A stretch of 64,000 bases of DNA, from positions 248,001 to 312,000 of the forward strand of contig NZ_CAJYVQ010000004.1 in NCBI RefSeq assembly GCF_913778665.1. The letters are read 5' to 3'. Shown piece after piece: positions 25,876 to 35,013 of this stretch. A program made the translations under genes and the position numbers. Origin of the DNA: an uncultured Stenotrophomonas sp. GTDB lineage: Bacteria; Pseudomonadota; Gammaproteobacteria; Xanthomonadales; Xanthomonadaceae. Each line of letters starts with the position of its first letter. Position 1 is the stretch's first letter. The notes under the pieces were generated by a model, which had not been told where the DNA came from, searched no databases, and saw only the letters and a list, made by a program, of their open reading frames with translations.

Positions 25876-26688
25876 TCAGCGCTGGCAGTGGCTGCACCAG
25901 ACGCTGGCGCGCTGGCCGATGGTGGCGTGCTTCAGCGCGCGGCCGCAGTTCGGGCACGGCAGGCCATCGCGGCCGTACACCAGCAGTTCCTGCTCAAAGT
26001 AGCCCGGCGCGCCGTCGGGACTGATGAAGTCGCGCAGGGTGGTACCGCCGCGGGTGATGGCGTAGCCGAGGATCTCCTTCACCGCGTCGGCCAGCCGCTG
26101 GTAGCGCTCGCGCGAGATCTTCCCGGCCTCGCGCAGTGGGCTGATGCCGGCCTTGAACAGGCTTTCGGCGGCATAGATGTTGCCCACGCCCACCACCACC
26201 GCCTGGTCCATCAGGAAGGTCTTCACCGGCGCACTACGGCCACGGCTGCGGGCGAACAGGTAGTCGCCGTCGAACGCGTCGTCCAACGGTTCCGGGCCCA
26301 GCCCCTGCAGCAGCGGGTGGACTTCGCCGGTCGGCTGCCAGAGCAGGCTGCCGAAGCGGCGCGGGTCGTTGAAGCGCAGCAGGCGGCCATTGTCCAGGCT
26401 GATGTCGACGTGGTCGTGCGCGCGCAGCGGTGTATCACCGGGCAGCACGCGCAGGCTGCCGGACATGCCCAAGTGCAGCACTGCGCTGCCAATGGCGGTG
26501 TCCAGCAACAAGTACTTGGCGCGACGACGGATGTCCTCGATGCGCTGCCCCGGCAGCAGCTCGGCCACTTCCGGCGGAATCGGCCAGCGCAGGTCGGCGC
26601 GGCGCAGGATCACGCCATGGATGCGGCGGCCTTCCAGATGCGGCGCCAGGCCGCGGCGGGTGGTTTCGACTTCGGGCAGTTCAGGCAT
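25876..26688 (-). CDS. mutM: Formamidopyrimidine-DNA glycosylase
   Basis: The 270-residue protein removes 8-oxoguanine and formamidopyrimidines from DNA and nicks the abasic site. The catalytic N-terminus [14 protein letters not shown] (Pro2 nucleophile, Glu3) and Lys58 in [10 protein letters not shown] are present. The helix-two-turn-helix region ([17 protein letters not shown]) and C-terminal zinc finger (CPNCGRAL ... WCSHCQR) are complete. The ATG lies 6 nt after TAGAAT, with no Shine-Dalgarno. Confidence 0.97.
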   Translation of the reverse strand: MPELPEVETTRRGLAPHLEGRRIHGVILRRADLRWPIPPEVAELLPGQRIEDIRRRAKYLLLDTAIGSAVLHLGMSGSLRVLPGDTPLRAHDHVDISLDNGRLLRFNDPRRFGSLLWQPTGEVHPLLQGLGPEPLDDAFDGDYLFARSRGRSAPVKTFLMDQAVVVGVGNIYAAESLFKAGISPLREAGKISRERYQRLADAVKEILGYAITRGGTTLRDFISPDGAPGYFEQELLVYGRDGLPCPNCGRALKHATIGQRASVWCSHCQR

Positions 26689-26694
26689 GCGGTG

Positions 26695-26700
26695 ATTCTA
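26695..26700 (-). promoter_or_regulatory. Putative -10 box, leaderless start of mutM
   Basis: TAGAAT on the minus strand ends 6 nt before the mutM ATG at 26688; the gap CACCGC offers no ribosome-binding site. Confidence 0.5.
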
Positions 26701-26718
26701 CGCCGGGCCATGCGAAGC

Positions 26719-26781
26719 CGCCGGGCACGGCCCGGCGCTACCGGGACTGATGCACCTGGTAGCGCCGGGCCGTGCCCGGCG
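26719..26781. repeat. Perfect 24-bp inverted repeat, SMAG type
   Basis: Arms 26719-26742 and 26758-26781 are exact reverse complements with a 15-nt spacer. Each arm is a hairpin and ends with CTAC or begins with GGTAG, the GTAG signature. It separates mutM from the EF-hand gene; both lie on the minus strand. Confidence 0.78.
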
Positions 26782-26792
26782 ACGGTGCAGCG

Positions 26793-27125
26793 TCAGCGCG
26801 GCGGCGCGGCCAGCTCGCGCGCATCGAGGAAGCCATCGCCGTTGGCGTCCTGCCTGTGGAAGCGTTGCTTGATCACCTGGCGCTGCTGTTCACGGGTGAT
26901 CGACCTGCCCTTGCCACCGGGCAGCTCCTCGGCGCTCAGCACGCCATCGCCGTTGCGGTCCATGCGGTCGAAGGCATACAGCATCCACTGCACGTACTCG
27001 GCCTCGCTGACCTTGCCGTCGCCATCGCTGTCCATCCGCTGCAGGTAGCTGGCGGTGTCGGTGACCTGGGCCGGCGCCACGCCCGGCAGCAGCGCCGCCA
27101 GCAGAACCCCGTACCCCGCCCTCAC
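26793..27125 (-). CDS. Secreted EF-hand calcium-binding protein
   Basis: From GTG 27125 this is a 110-residue protein with a signal peptide (RAGYGVLLAALLPGVAPAQ). Three EF-hand loops follow: DSDGDGKVSEAE, DRNGDGVLSAEE and DANGDGFLDARE, each with canonical Asp/Asn and final Glu ligands, so calcium binding is likely. The GTG overlaps the stop codon of the desaturase gene by 4 bp (GTGA), implying coupled translation. The longer open frame upstream lies inside the desaturase gene and is rejected as a start. The role is unknown. Confidence 0.8.
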   Translation of the reverse strand: MRAGYGVLLAALLPGVAPAQVTDTASYLQRMDSDGDGKVSEAEYVQWMLYAFDRMDRNGDGVLSAEELPGGKGRSITREQQRQVIKQRFHRQDANGDGFLDARELAAPPR

Positions 27126-28324
27126 GCGCCCACCAGGCTGTAGCCCTTCAGCCGTGCGGCGTAGGCCTGCAACGCCGCGATACCGCTTTCCTCGGCCTCG
27201 CGGCACCAGGCCTGCAGCTGGTGCAGGCGCTCGGCGGCATCGTGACCCCGCGCTTCCAGCAACGCCGCCAGCCGCGCGCGGTACTCGACCAGGGTGCGGA
27301 TGCGCGGGCGCTGTGCCACCCATGCGCTGAGCTGGGCACGGCTGTCCGGCTTCAGCCAGCGGCCATCGTTGACCAGGCCACGGCGCAGCCTGCGCGGCAG
27401 CAGGCGGCGCAACTTGGCGCCAGCCTGCGCGGCTTCCTCGCGCAGGGCCGGCATGAACACATTGCGCTGGTAGTCGGTCATCGCCTGGAAGCGGTGCGAC
27501 AGCAGCGCCTTCAGGGTTTCAGCATCGGGCACGGCGATGTTCGGGCGTACGTCCATGGCCGGTGCGACGCGAAGCACCTTGGCCAGGCGCAGCGCCTGCA
27601 GCAGGCGGATCGCGCTCCAGCCGATATCGAACTCCCAGCGCCGCATCGCGAAGCGCGCTGAGCTCGGGAAGGCATGGTGGTTGTTGTGCAGTTCCTCGCC
27701 ACCGATCCAGAAGCCCCACGGCGTCAGGTTGGTGGAGGTATCGGCCGATTCGTAGTTGCGGTAGCCCCACCAATGGCCGAGGCCGTTGACCACGCCGGCC
27801 GCCCAGAACGGAATCCACGCCATCTGGATCGCCCACAGGGCCACGCCGGGCAGGCCGAACAGCACGCTGTTGATTGCCAGCAGCAGCACCGGGCCCAGCG
27901 TGGCGTGCGGGGTGTACAGGTGGCGCTCGATCGCGTCGTCCGGCGTGCCGCGCCCGTACTGTTCGATGTCCGCGCGCATGCCACGCGCTTCCCGATACAG
28001 CTCCACGCCGTGCCAGAACACCGTGCCGATGCCGCGGGTGACCGGGCTGTGCGGGTCGTCCTCGGTCTCCACCTTGGCATGGTGCTTGCGATGGATGGCG
28101 ACCCACTCGCGGGTGATCATCGAGGTGGTCAGCCACAGCCAGAAGCGGAACACATGGGCCACCACCGGGTGGAAATCGACGCCGCGATGGGCCTGGCTGC
28201 GGTGCAGGTACAGGGTCACCGAGAAGATGGTGATCTGGGTGAAGACCAGCAGCACGGCCAGCATGGCCCACCACCCCAGGCCGAGCACACCGCTGGTCAA
28301 CAGGGACATCAGCGCATCAGGCAT
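27122..28324 (-). CDS. Membrane fatty acid desaturase
   Basis: This 400-residue protein starts at ATG 28324 (GGAGAG upstream). It has the three histidine boxes of membrane di-iron desaturases: HRSQAH, HRKHH and HNNHH, and hydrophobic segments between them (WWAMLAVLLVFTQITIFSV, LLLAINSVLFGLPGVALWAI). It belongs to the acyl-CoA/acyl-lipid delta-9 type that introduces double bonds into membrane acyl chains. A helical C-terminal extension of about 130 residues (from about ALLSHRFQAM) follows the desaturase domain. The EF-hand gene overlaps its 3' end. Confidence 0.9.
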   Translation of the reverse strand: MPDALMSLLTSGVLGLGWWAMLAVLLVFTQITIFSVTLYLHRSQAHRGVDFHPVVAHVFRFWLWLTTSMITREWVAIHRKHHAKVETEDDPHSPVTRGIGTVFWHGVELYREARGMRADIEQYGRGTPDDAIERHLYTPHATLGPVLLLAINSVLFGLPGVALWAIQMAWIPFWAAGVVNGLGHWWGYRNYESADTSTNLTPWGFWIGGEELHNNHHAFPSSARFAMRRWEFDIGWSAIRLLQALRLAKVLRVAPAMDVRPNIAVPDAETLKALLSHRFQAMTDYQRNVFMPALREEAAQAGAKLRRLLPRRLRRGLVNDGRWLKPDSRAQLSAWVAQRPRIRTLVEYRARLAALLEARGHDAAERLHQLQAWCREAEESGIAALQAYAARLKGYSLVGA

Positions 28325-28445
28325 GTCGTCTCTCCGGATCGACGCGTGGATGGCAGACATGATGGGCGCTTGCGTTGCAAACTGCATCCCTGCGGCGGCG
28401 ATTTTGTCCGCCTTCCGTGGCACCGTTCACAGTTGGGGACCTGAG

Positions 28446-29297
28446 TTGTCGAGCCTTGATCCACGCGCCAGCGCCGTCGCCGCCGCCCCGTCACCCGCGG
28501 AGCTGCCTCCCTTGATCGAACTGGACCGCGCCACCGTGGTGCGCGGCCAGGTGAAGGTGCTGCACGGGCTCAGCCTGCGCATTGCGCAGGGCCAGCACAC
28601 TGCCTTGCTCGGCCCCAACGGCTGCGGCAAGTCGACCTTCATCAAGCTGATCACCCGCGAGCTGTACCCGCTGGCCCAGGGCGACGGCGCGGTGGCGGTG
28701 AAGGTGCTGGGCCAGAACCGCTGGCAGGTGGACCGGCTGCGCTCGCAGCTGGGCATCGTCACCGGTGACCTCAGCAGCAACCTGGCCGACATGCCCGGGC
28801 TGACCGTGGAGCAGGCGGTGCTGTCCGGCTTCTTCGCCAGCTACGTGGTGCCGGCCTTCCGCGAAGTGACCGCCGACATGCGCGCGCGCGTTGGCGAAAC
28901 GCTGGCGATGACCGGCGCCGTGTCCCTGCGCGAACGCGCCTACGCCGAACTGTCGGCCGGCGAGACCCGCCGCGTGCTGATCGCCCGCGCGCTGGTCAAC
29001 CGGCCACAGGCCCTGTTGCTGGACGAGCCCTCGACCGGGCTGGACCTGGTTGCCCGCGAGCAGCTGGTGGCAACCATGCGCGTGCTGGCCCAGCAGGGCA
29101 TCACCCTGGTACTGGTGACCCACCACATCGAAGAGATCATTCCCGAGATCGAGCGGGTGGTGCTGCTGCGCGACGGTCGCGTACTGGCCGATGGTACCCG
29201 TGCCGAGCTGCTGCGCAGCGAACCGCTGTCGGCGGTGTTCGGCGGCGCCATCACCGTATGCGAGCAGGAAGGCCGGCTGACCGCCTACGCGGGGTAG
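28446..29297 (+). CDS. ABC transporter ATP-binding protein
   Basis: The ATPase has Walker A GPNGCGKST, signature LSAGETRR, Walker B ALLLDEP and the switch His (VLVTHHIEEI), so it should hydrolyse ATP. It resembles the ModF/YbbL-like stand-alone ATPases. The start is uncertain: TTG 28446 (GGGG upstream) gives 283 residues and there is no ATG before the ATPase fold; a GTG within TVVRGQVKV would be too late. No permease gene is adjacent, so the transported substrate, if any, is unknown. It is divergent from the desaturase gene. Confidence 0.85.
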   Translation: MSSLDPRASAVAAAPSPAELPPLIELDRATVVRGQVKVLHGLSLRIAQGQHTALLGPNGCGKSTFIKLITRELYPLAQGDGAVAVKVLGQNRWQVDRLRSQLGIVTGDLSSNLADMPGLTVEQAVLSGFFASYVVPAFREVTADMRARVGETLAMTGAVSLRERAYAELSAGETRRVLIARALVNRPQALLLDEPSTGLDLVAREQLVATMRVLAQQGITLVLVTHHIEEIIPEIERVVLLRDGRVLADGTRAELLRSEPLSAVFGGAITVCEQEGRLTAYAG

Positions 29298-29325
29298 ACA
29301 GAAGCATCACCTTCGGTACCCGCCT

Positions 29326-29393
29326 GTAGCGTCGAGCCATGCTCGACTGCCGTTCGCCGCGAGCAGAAGCAGCCGAGCATGGCTCGGCTCTAC
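29326..29393. repeat. SMAG inverted dimer
   Basis: GTAGCGTCGAGCCATGCTCG begins the first hairpin (29326-29350) and the second (29369-29393) ends in CTAC, in opposite orientation. The arms differ slightly in sequence. It separates the convergent ABC ATPase and lipase-partner genes. Confidence 0.78.
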
Positions 29394-29405
29394 AGGGAGC
29401 GTTAC

Positions 29406-29428
29406 AGCGGGCCGGAACCCGGCCCGCT
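29406..29428. terminator. Strong GC hairpin between convergent genes
   Basis: A perfect 10-bp stem (29406-29415 with 29419-29428) with a 3-nt loop lies 10 bp beyond the stop codon of the minus-strand gene. No T tract, so it may work as a transcript-end stabiliser rather than a classical terminator. Confidence 0.5.
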
Positions 29429-29438
29429 GCACGCAACC

Positions 29439-30641
29439 TCAGAACCGCAGTGCCAGCGCACGCGATTCAATCGGCGCCATCCGGCTCTGGTCCTGCAGCT
29501 GCAGGTCGCGCAGCTCATACGGTGCGCCGAAACCGGCCGGCAACGCGGCCTGGTCGAACGGCAGCACCAGCTGGCCCGCGCCCGGGCCATCGAACCAGGC
29601 CGCCGCATGTGCCTGCGCCACCGGCTTCAGCTGGCCATCGCGGCCCGTGGCATACAGCGTGCCGCGTGCCTCGTAACGGCCGGCCGCAGCCACCTGCAGC
29701 GGCAGTGCCACCTGGCGGCTGGCCGGGTCCGGCGCCGCCTGGCCGCTGAAGCGCGCGGTCGGCCGCGCCACCGCGAAGGCCACTTTGCCATCGCGCAGCA
29801 CGCCGTCGGCCTGGGCGAACACCTGCAGTTCCCACAGGCCCTGCACGGTGCCGGCATCAGCCGGGATCCGTACCTGCGCACGCAGGGCGCCATCGGTGGT
29901 GCGCAGCAGGCGCTGCGGCCAGCTGCGGCCGTCCGGCGCAACCAGCAACGCTTCACCGCCCAGGCTGCTGCGGCGTGAGGCCAGCGTTGCGGGAGTAGCG
30001 CCGTCTTCCAGCAGGCGTGCCTGAAGCTGCACGTTGCCACCGGCCAGCACCTGCGCTTGGCTGGCCTGCACCTCCAGCCGCAGCGGGCTGTTCGGCTCCA
30101 GCACCTGCACCACGTAGCGGCCCTGCGCCTGCGCGCTCTGCAGCGTGTAGGCACCTGCCGCACTGGTCGCGCCGGTGCGCAGCATGCTGCTGCCATCGCT
30201 CACCGGCATGCCCGCCTGCTGCAGCGCACGTGCGTCTACACTGCGCGCCACGCTGCTGCGGCCAGCCGGATCGCGCACCTGCAACGTGTTGGCCGGCACT
30301 GCACGCGCGCCTTCGGCCGGGCTCAGCTGGATCACCGCATCGGCAGCGGTCAGTGGCAGGTCCACGCCGCGCTGCAGCTGCGTGCCATCGACCTGCTGCC
30401 AGTAGCTGCGGCTGACCGAGGCATACGGCGTGGCCGCCTGCAGCGGCTGTGCCGGGTCCAGGGCCCAGGCAAAGGACAGCGGCGCGTGTTCGCTTTCATC
30501 GGCCGGCAGCGGCGCGGCCACCAGCGCGGCCGGCACCTGATCGCCTGCGCGGGCGGCATTCAACGGCTGCGAGGCCTGCGCTGTGGAGAGGGACAGCACC
30601 GCCAGCACGGTGCTGGCCAGCAAGGTGGATTGGATCGTCAT
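29439..30641 (-). CDS. Secreted protein, possible DUF4785 family, lipase partner
   Basis: The 400-residue protein (start ATG 30641, GAGGGAG upstream) has a signal peptide (MTIQSTLLASTVLAVLSLSTAQA). The C-terminal half is beta-rich with Ig-like features (PIRLEVQASQAQVLAGGNVQLQ-like strands, AAAGRYEARGTLYATG). It may belong to DUF4785, known to me as a family of this size in Xanthomonadaceae and Legionella, but I cannot confirm it. It starts 11 bp after the lipase stop codon, so the two form an operon; it could assist, bind or stabilise the lipase outside the inner membrane. Confidence 0.8.
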   Translation of the reverse strand: MTIQSTLLASTVLAVLSLSTAQASQPLNAARAGDQVPAALVAAPLPADESEHAPLSFAWALDPAQPLQAATPYASVSRSYWQQVDGTQLQRGVDLPLTAADAVIQLSPAEGARAVPANTLQVRDPAGRSSVARSVDARALQQAGMPVSDGSSMLRTGATSAAGAYTLQSAQAQGRYVVQVLEPNSPLRLEVQASQAQVLAGGNVQLQARLLEDGATPATLASRRSSLGGEALLVAPDGRSWPQRLLRTTDGALRAQVRIPADAGTVQGLWELQVFAQADGVLRDGKVAFAVARPTARFSGQAAPDPASRQVALPLQVAAAGRYEARGTLYATGRDGQLKPVAQAHAAAWFDGPGAGQLVLPFDQAALPAGFGAPYELRDLQLQDQSRMAPIESRALALRF

Positions 30642-30652
30642 GGTCATCTCCC

Positions 30653-31531
30653 TCACTGGGTCAGGTCGTTGCGCAGGATCGTGCCGAGGCCGAAGCACTC
30701 GCGGCGACTCTGGTTGTGGCTGAGCGGCTCCGCACCCTGGGTACGCTGCGTGTCGGTGAACCAGGTGGTGCCGGCGGCCTTCTGGCTGCTGCACTCCAGG
30801 AAGCCGTCGGAGCAGGACGACAACCAGTTCTGCGTGAACTCCAGGCCGACATTGGCGGCATAGCCACCGCAGTAGCTGTTGCTGTCCCACACCGCCGATT
30901 CCACGTCACTGCCGACCACCGCGCGGAACGGTCTGGGCAGCGCCGGGCGGCCTGCGGTGCCATACAGGTTCTGCGCGTTGTAGGTGGCCATGCTCGCCAC
31001 CTGCTGCTGGCGAACGGCGTCGTTCTTGTAGCCCAGCAGCCAGCCCAGCGAGGTTTCAAAGGTATTGCCGTTGAGCACCGCATCGGCCAGCGGCGTACCG
31101 GCCGAGGACGGTGCCAGCGCGGTCACCTTGCGCACGGTGCGGATGATCTTCGGGTAGCGGCTGTCGTAGGTCGGGTTGGACAGGATCCAGCGCACCACGT
31201 TGCCGCCGTTGGAATGGGTGATCACCACCAGCTGGGTGATGCCACGGCTGTCGATGAAGCGGGTCAGCTGGTTGGCCAGGCAGCCGGCAGCCTCCGGCTT
31301 CCACATGTACTGGGTGAAGTCGCAGTTGATGACCACGTAGTTGCTGCTGTTGGGCAGGCCCTGGCGCACGGTGTCGATGATGGCCGGCTGCCAGTAGTCC
31401 TGGGTGGCATTGGTCTGCGCGCCGGTGCCATGCACGAAGGCCACGCCGACCACGTCGGCGGCCTGCGCCGGTGCTGCGGCCAGCCCCAGGAGCAGGGCCA
31501 GGGCGGTACTTCCTGTTGCGGTGCTGCGCAT
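30653..31531 (-). CDS. Secreted alpha/beta-hydrolase lipase
   Basis: The 292-residue protein (start ATG 31531, GGGAGAG upstream) has a signal peptide (ALALLLGLAAAPAQA). After VVGVAFVHGTGAQTN (oxyanion region) comes VVITHSNGGNVVRW, a nucleophile elbow of the form H-S-N-G-G. Several Cys pairs near the C-terminus (YCGGYAANV, SSCSDGFLECSS) suggest disulfides. It is likely a secreted lipase or esterase; the substrate is not shown. The gene upstream is divergent (acid phosphatase) across 261 bp that carries no evident gene. Confidence 0.85.
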   Translation of the reverse strand: MRSTATGSTALALLLGLAAAPAQAADVVGVAFVHGTGAQTNATQDYWQPAIIDTVRQGLPNSSNYVVINCDFTQYMWKPEAAGCLANQLTRFIDSRGITQLVVITHSNGGNVVRWILSNPTYDSRYPKIIRTVRKVTALAPSSAGTPLADAVLNGNTFETSLGWLLGYKNDAVRQQQVASMATYNAQNLYGTAGRPALPRPFRAVVGSDVESAVWDSNSYCGGYAANVGLEFTQNWLSSCSDGFLECSSQKAAGTTWFTDTQRTQGAEPLSHNQSRRECFGLGTILRNDLTQ

Positions 31532-31792
31532 CGCTTCTCTCCCTCTGTCAGCGGATCCCCCCGACCCGGCTGGAACTGGACGGCCCTGGCGCTTGCCGTT
31601 GTGCCGATGCTCGCGGCGCAGGCGCGTGAAAGTCCGTGCGCTGCGCCCGGATTCAGGAGACTGACGCCGCTCGATGACGTTTTTCATATCGCGCCAATGA
31701 CCATGCCGGGTCTGGCCGTATGACCGATGGCCACTGCGGTGTCGTACACGGACTGCGATCATGGCGCGATGTTTTTTCTCCGGAGCCTGTCC

Positions 31793-32632
31793 ATGTCGCT
31801 GATTTCCCACCCTGCCCGCCCGCTGCTCGGCCTTGCCGTCATCGCGGCGCTGGCCGGTTGTGCCGCCACCGCCGCCAAGCCGACCGCCGTCGAAGCCAAC
31901 ATCACCACCAAGGCGGTGGGCTATCTGGACAAGAGCGCGGTACCGGCCAGCCTCGACCTGGTGCCGGCGCCGCCAGTGGCCGGTTCGGCCGCGCTCGCGC
32001 TGGACGAACAGGTCAGCCGTGAAGCCCGCGCGCTGCGCGGCAGCCCGCGCTTCGCCCAGGCCGGCGTCGATGCCGAACTCGGCTTCCCGGAAGGCGCCAA
32101 CCACTTCTCCTGCGCTGCCGACATCGACGTCGACGCGGTGAAGACCCCGGCGCTCTACCGCCTGCTGGAGCGCAGCCGGATCGACGCCAGCGCCGCCACC
32201 AAGGCCGCCAAGAACCACTACCAGCGCCCGCGCCCGTTCATGGTCAACGGTGAACCGACCTGTTCGCCCAAGGACGAGGACGGCCTGCGCAAGAACGGCT
32301 CCTACCCGTCCGGCCACACCTCGATCGGCTGGGCCTGGGCACTGATCCTGTCGGAGATCGCACCGGACCGCGCCGATGCGATCCAGGCCCGTGGCCGCAA
32401 CTACGGCGAGAGCCGCCTGGTGTGCAACGTGCACTGGCAGAGCGACATCCTGGAAGGCCGCTTCATGGGCGCCGCCGCCGTGGCCCGCCTGCACGACAAC
32501 CCGGCGTTCAACAAGGATCTGCTGGCCGCACGCAAGGAAATCGCCGCCGCGCGCAAGGCCGGCCTGCATTCCAGCCGCGACTGCGCCACTGAGAACGCGG
32601 TGCTGAAGGTGCGCCCGCAGAGCGCGCTGTAA
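31793..32632 (+). CDS. Class A non-specific acid phosphatase lipoprotein (PAP2)
   Basis: The protein has 279 residues from ATG 31793 (GGAG upstream); a start at 31769 is possible. The N-terminus is a lipoprotein signal (LLGLAVIAALAGCAA). The three-part PAP2 signature is complete: KNHYQRPRP, then GSYPSGHTSIGW, then GESRLVCNVHWQSDI (His nucleophile in the last). Such enzymes (PhoN-like) release phosphate from many monoesters in the periplasm. A bidirectional terminator follows. Confidence 0.93.
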   Translation: MSLISHPARPLLGLAVIAALAGCAATAAKPTAVEANITTKAVGYLDKSAVPASLDLVPAPPVAGSAALALDEQVSREARALRGSPRFAQAGVDAELGFPEGANHFSCAADIDVDAVKTPALYRLLERSRIDASAATKAAKNHYQRPRPFMVNGEPTCSPKDEDGLRKNGSYPSGHTSIGWAWALILSEIAPDRADAIQARGRNYGESRLVCNVHWQSDILEGRFMGAAAVARLHDNPAFNKDLLAARKEIAAARKAGLHSSRDCATENAVLKVRPQSAL

Positions 32633-32689
32633 GCGCTGGCCGGATCGAGTGCCGTCCAGCCGGCCGGCACTACCGGTGGATGTGAAACA

Positions 32690-32716
32690 GAAGGGCCGGC
32701 ATTACGCCGGCCCTTC
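32690..32716. terminator. Bidirectional intrinsic terminator
   Basis: An 11-bp perfect stem (32690-32700 with 32706-32716) has an ATTAC loop; TTC follows on the plus strand and TGTTTCACA-like sequence on the other side. It lies between the convergent phosphatase and TonB-receptor genes. A weaker hairpin precedes it at 32650-32671. Confidence 0.75.
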
Positions 32717-32742
32717 TTCATTGCATCAACGCAGCAACCGCA

Positions 32743-35013
32743 TCAGAACTTCGCGGTGAACTCCACGCCCCAGGTACGCGGCTCGTTGAGGAAGCCGGTC
32801 AGGTTGTTGAAGTCGATCGCACCCACCACGCGGGTCTGGTTGGTCAGGTTGCGGCCGAACACGGCCACGTCGTACTGGCCGTAATCCCAGTTGTAGCCCA
32901 GGCGCAGGCCGCCTTCCAGCGAACTACGGCCGCGGAATTCCGGCGACTCGTAGATGAAGAAGTTCACCGCACTGCGGTAGGCCCAGTCGGTGTAGGCGTA
33001 CAGCTCACTGCCGTCGCTGAGCGGGAAGCCCACGCGCAGGGTCGCGTTGTGGATCCACTTCGGTGCCTGCGGCAACGGGTTGCCGTTGACCAGTGCGTAG
33101 GTCTGGCCGTTGATCACCGTGGTCGGGTCGGTGATGGTGCAGCCGCCGCCACAGATCGCCACCGCCAGGTTCTTGTCCTTGATCTCGGTGTCGTTGTAGC
33201 TGCTGCCGAAGGTCAACAGCACGTTGTCGGCCAGGTAGGCCTCCAGGTCCAGCTCCACGCCCTGGCCGATGGTCTTGTCGGCGTTGAGCAGGGTGGCGGT
33301 GTTGTTGCTGCCGCCCACGGCGATCAGCTGCTGGCCATCGACGTTGTAGCGGAACACGCTCAGGCCCAGGCGTGCGCGACGTTCGAACAGGTCGGCCTTG
33401 ATGCCGGCTTCATACGAGATGACCTTCTCCGAATCGGCCTGCGACAGGCCCGGCGCGAAGGCCAGGCGGCCCTGGATGGACGGCGCGCGGAAACCCTTGG
33501 CAACACGGGCGTAGGCGTTGATGTCGTCGCTCAGCTTGTACACGCCGCTGACATCCCAGCTGACGTCGTTGACATCGGTGTTGGCCAGGTACGGGCCGCT
33601 GACCGGGGTACCGAACGGAACGGCCTGCAGCACGCTGGCGCTGAAGTCCTTCTTGTCCTGGGTGTAGCGCACGCCGGCGCGCAGCTTGAAGCGGTCGGTG
33701 ACATCGAAGTCGCCCGAGGCGAACACCGCCCACGCCTTGTTGCGCTGGTTCTGCACCACGTGGCCGGTCTGCGGGTTGCCCGGGGCCAGCGAGTCGTAGT
33801 TGAAGTTGTTGATGGTCACATCTTCATCGAAGTAGAAGACGCCGGCCTGCCAGTCGAAGCGGCCCCATTCGTTGGACTCGATGCGCACTTCCTGCGTCCA
33901 CTGGCGGTGATGCGGCAGGCCATCGGCCGACTCCGACGAGAACGGAATCACGCCCGGGCCGTAGTTGCCGGCACCGAGGAAGGCCGCGCCGTAGCCACCG
34001 TCGATGTCACCACGATTGAGCGATTCGGCGGTCTCGTAGCCGGTGATCGAGTGCAACGTCACCGAGCCGAGGTTCCACTGCAGGCGCGCGCTGCCGCCCC
34101 AGGTGTCCAGGTCGGAGAAGTTGACGCCGTCGTTGGCCACCTTGTCGCGGTCGAAGTTCTCGACCAGCGAATTGCCACCCTTCTGGATGATGTTGGCTCG
34201 GAACAGGCGCGCGGTGCCGTTGAGCTTGCGCTTGTGCAGGTTGAACAGCGCTTCGAAGTCGTCGCCTTCGTACAGGAACTGCACGCGGCCTGCGGATTCG
34301 TCATAGCCTTCGAAGCCACTGTTGGGGGCACCGGCGCGGGTGTTGTCGACCCAGTCGTCGCGGCGCTGGTAGATGGCCGAGACACGTGCCGACCAGCGAT
34401 CGGTCAGCGGGCCGCCGTAGGCACCCTGCACGTTCCAGCTGTTGTAGCTGCCGTAGCCCACGCGCACGTAGCCGTCGGCATCCTGCGACGGGCGCGCCGA
34501 ATCGAACTTGACCACGCCGGCCGGGGTGTTGCGGCCGAACAGCGTACCCTGCGGGCCACGCAGCACTTCCACGTTGGCCAGGTCGAACAGCGGGAAGCCC
34601 TTCAGCAGCGGGCTTTCCTGCACCACGTCGTCATACACCAGCGACACCGGCTGCGAGGCATTGAGGTCGAAATCGGTGTTGCCCAGGCCACGGATGTAGA
34701 AGCGCGGGAAGGCACGGCCGTAGGACGACTCGATGTTGAGGCTCGGCACGCGCGCGGCCAGGAAGCGGATGTCATCGCCGGCCGAGCCGAGCACATCCAG
34801 CTTCTCGCCCTGGATCGCGCTCAGTGCGACCGGCACGTCCTTGGCGTTCTCGACGCGGCGCTGCGCGGTCACCTGCAGGGCATCGAGGGCAACCGGATCC
34901 TTGGCGGCGGGGGTGTCCTGGGCGGCTGCTACCAGCGGCAGCAGGGCGGAAAGAGCGGCAACGAGGGGGCGCGCGACCGGAAGGCGGCCACGGGAAGTGC
35001 GGGTCGGGGACAT
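32743..35013 (-). CDS. TonB-dependent receptor
   Basis: The 756-residue protein from ATG 35013 has a signal peptide (ARPLVAALSALLPLVAAAQ), a TonB box-like segment (VALDALQVTAQRR), a plug domain (VPSLNIESSYGRAFPRFYIRGLGNTDFD; VEVLRGPQGTLFGRNTPAG) and a beta-barrel ending in a terminal Phe (TWGVEFTAKF). It is an outer-membrane active transporter, plausibly for an iron complex or other large ligand, but the ligand is not identifiable. No adjacent transport gene. The upstream region has no clear Fur box or Shine-Dalgarno; the longer in-frame start at 35070 is unlikely because it would displace the signal peptide. Confidence 0.9.
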   Translation of the reverse strand: MSPTRTSRGRLPVARPLVAALSALLPLVAAAQDTPAAKDPVALDALQVTAQRRVENAKDVPVALSAIQGEKLDVLGSAGDDIRFLAARVPSLNIESSYGRAFPRFYIRGLGNTDFDLNASQPVSLVYDDVVQESPLLKGFPLFDLANVEVLRGPQGTLFGRNTPAGVVKFDSARPSQDADGYVRVGYGSYNSWNVQGAYGGPLTDRWSARVSAIYQRRDDWVDNTRAGAPNSGFEGYDESAGRVQFLYEGDDFEALFNLHKRKLNGTARLFRANIIQKGGNSLVENFDRDKVANDGVNFSDLDTWGGSARLQWNLGSVTLHSITGYETAESLNRGDIDGGYGAAFLGAGNYGPGVIPFSSESADGLPHHRQWTQEVRIESNEWGRFDWQAGVFYFDEDVTINNFNYDSLAPGNPQTGHVVQNQRNKAWAVFASGDFDVTDRFKLRAGVRYTQDKKDFSASVLQAVPFGTPVSGPYLANTDVNDVSWDVSGVYKLSDDINAYARVAKGFRAPSIQGRLAFAPGLSQADSEKVISYEAGIKADLFERRARLGLSVFRYNVDGQQLIAVGGSNNTATLLNADKTIGQGVELDLEAYLADNVLLTFGSSYNDTEIKDKNLAVAICGGGCTITDPTTVINGQTYALVNGNPLPQAPKWIHNATLRVGFPLSDGSELYAYTDWAYRSAVNFFIYESPEFRGRSSLEGGLRLGYNWDYGQYDVAVFGRNLTNQTRVVGAIDFNNLTGFLNEPRTWGVEFTAKF

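Noticed and set aside
23821-27048. Very long plus-strand open frame over opgD and mutM
   Set aside because: It runs against opgD and mutM, which are complete with all motifs, and has no domain of its own.
28324-28423. Longer N-terminus of the desaturase from ATG 28423
   Set aside because: The ATG at 28324 has a good ribosome-binding site and gives the usual N-terminus; the extension has no similarity to the family.
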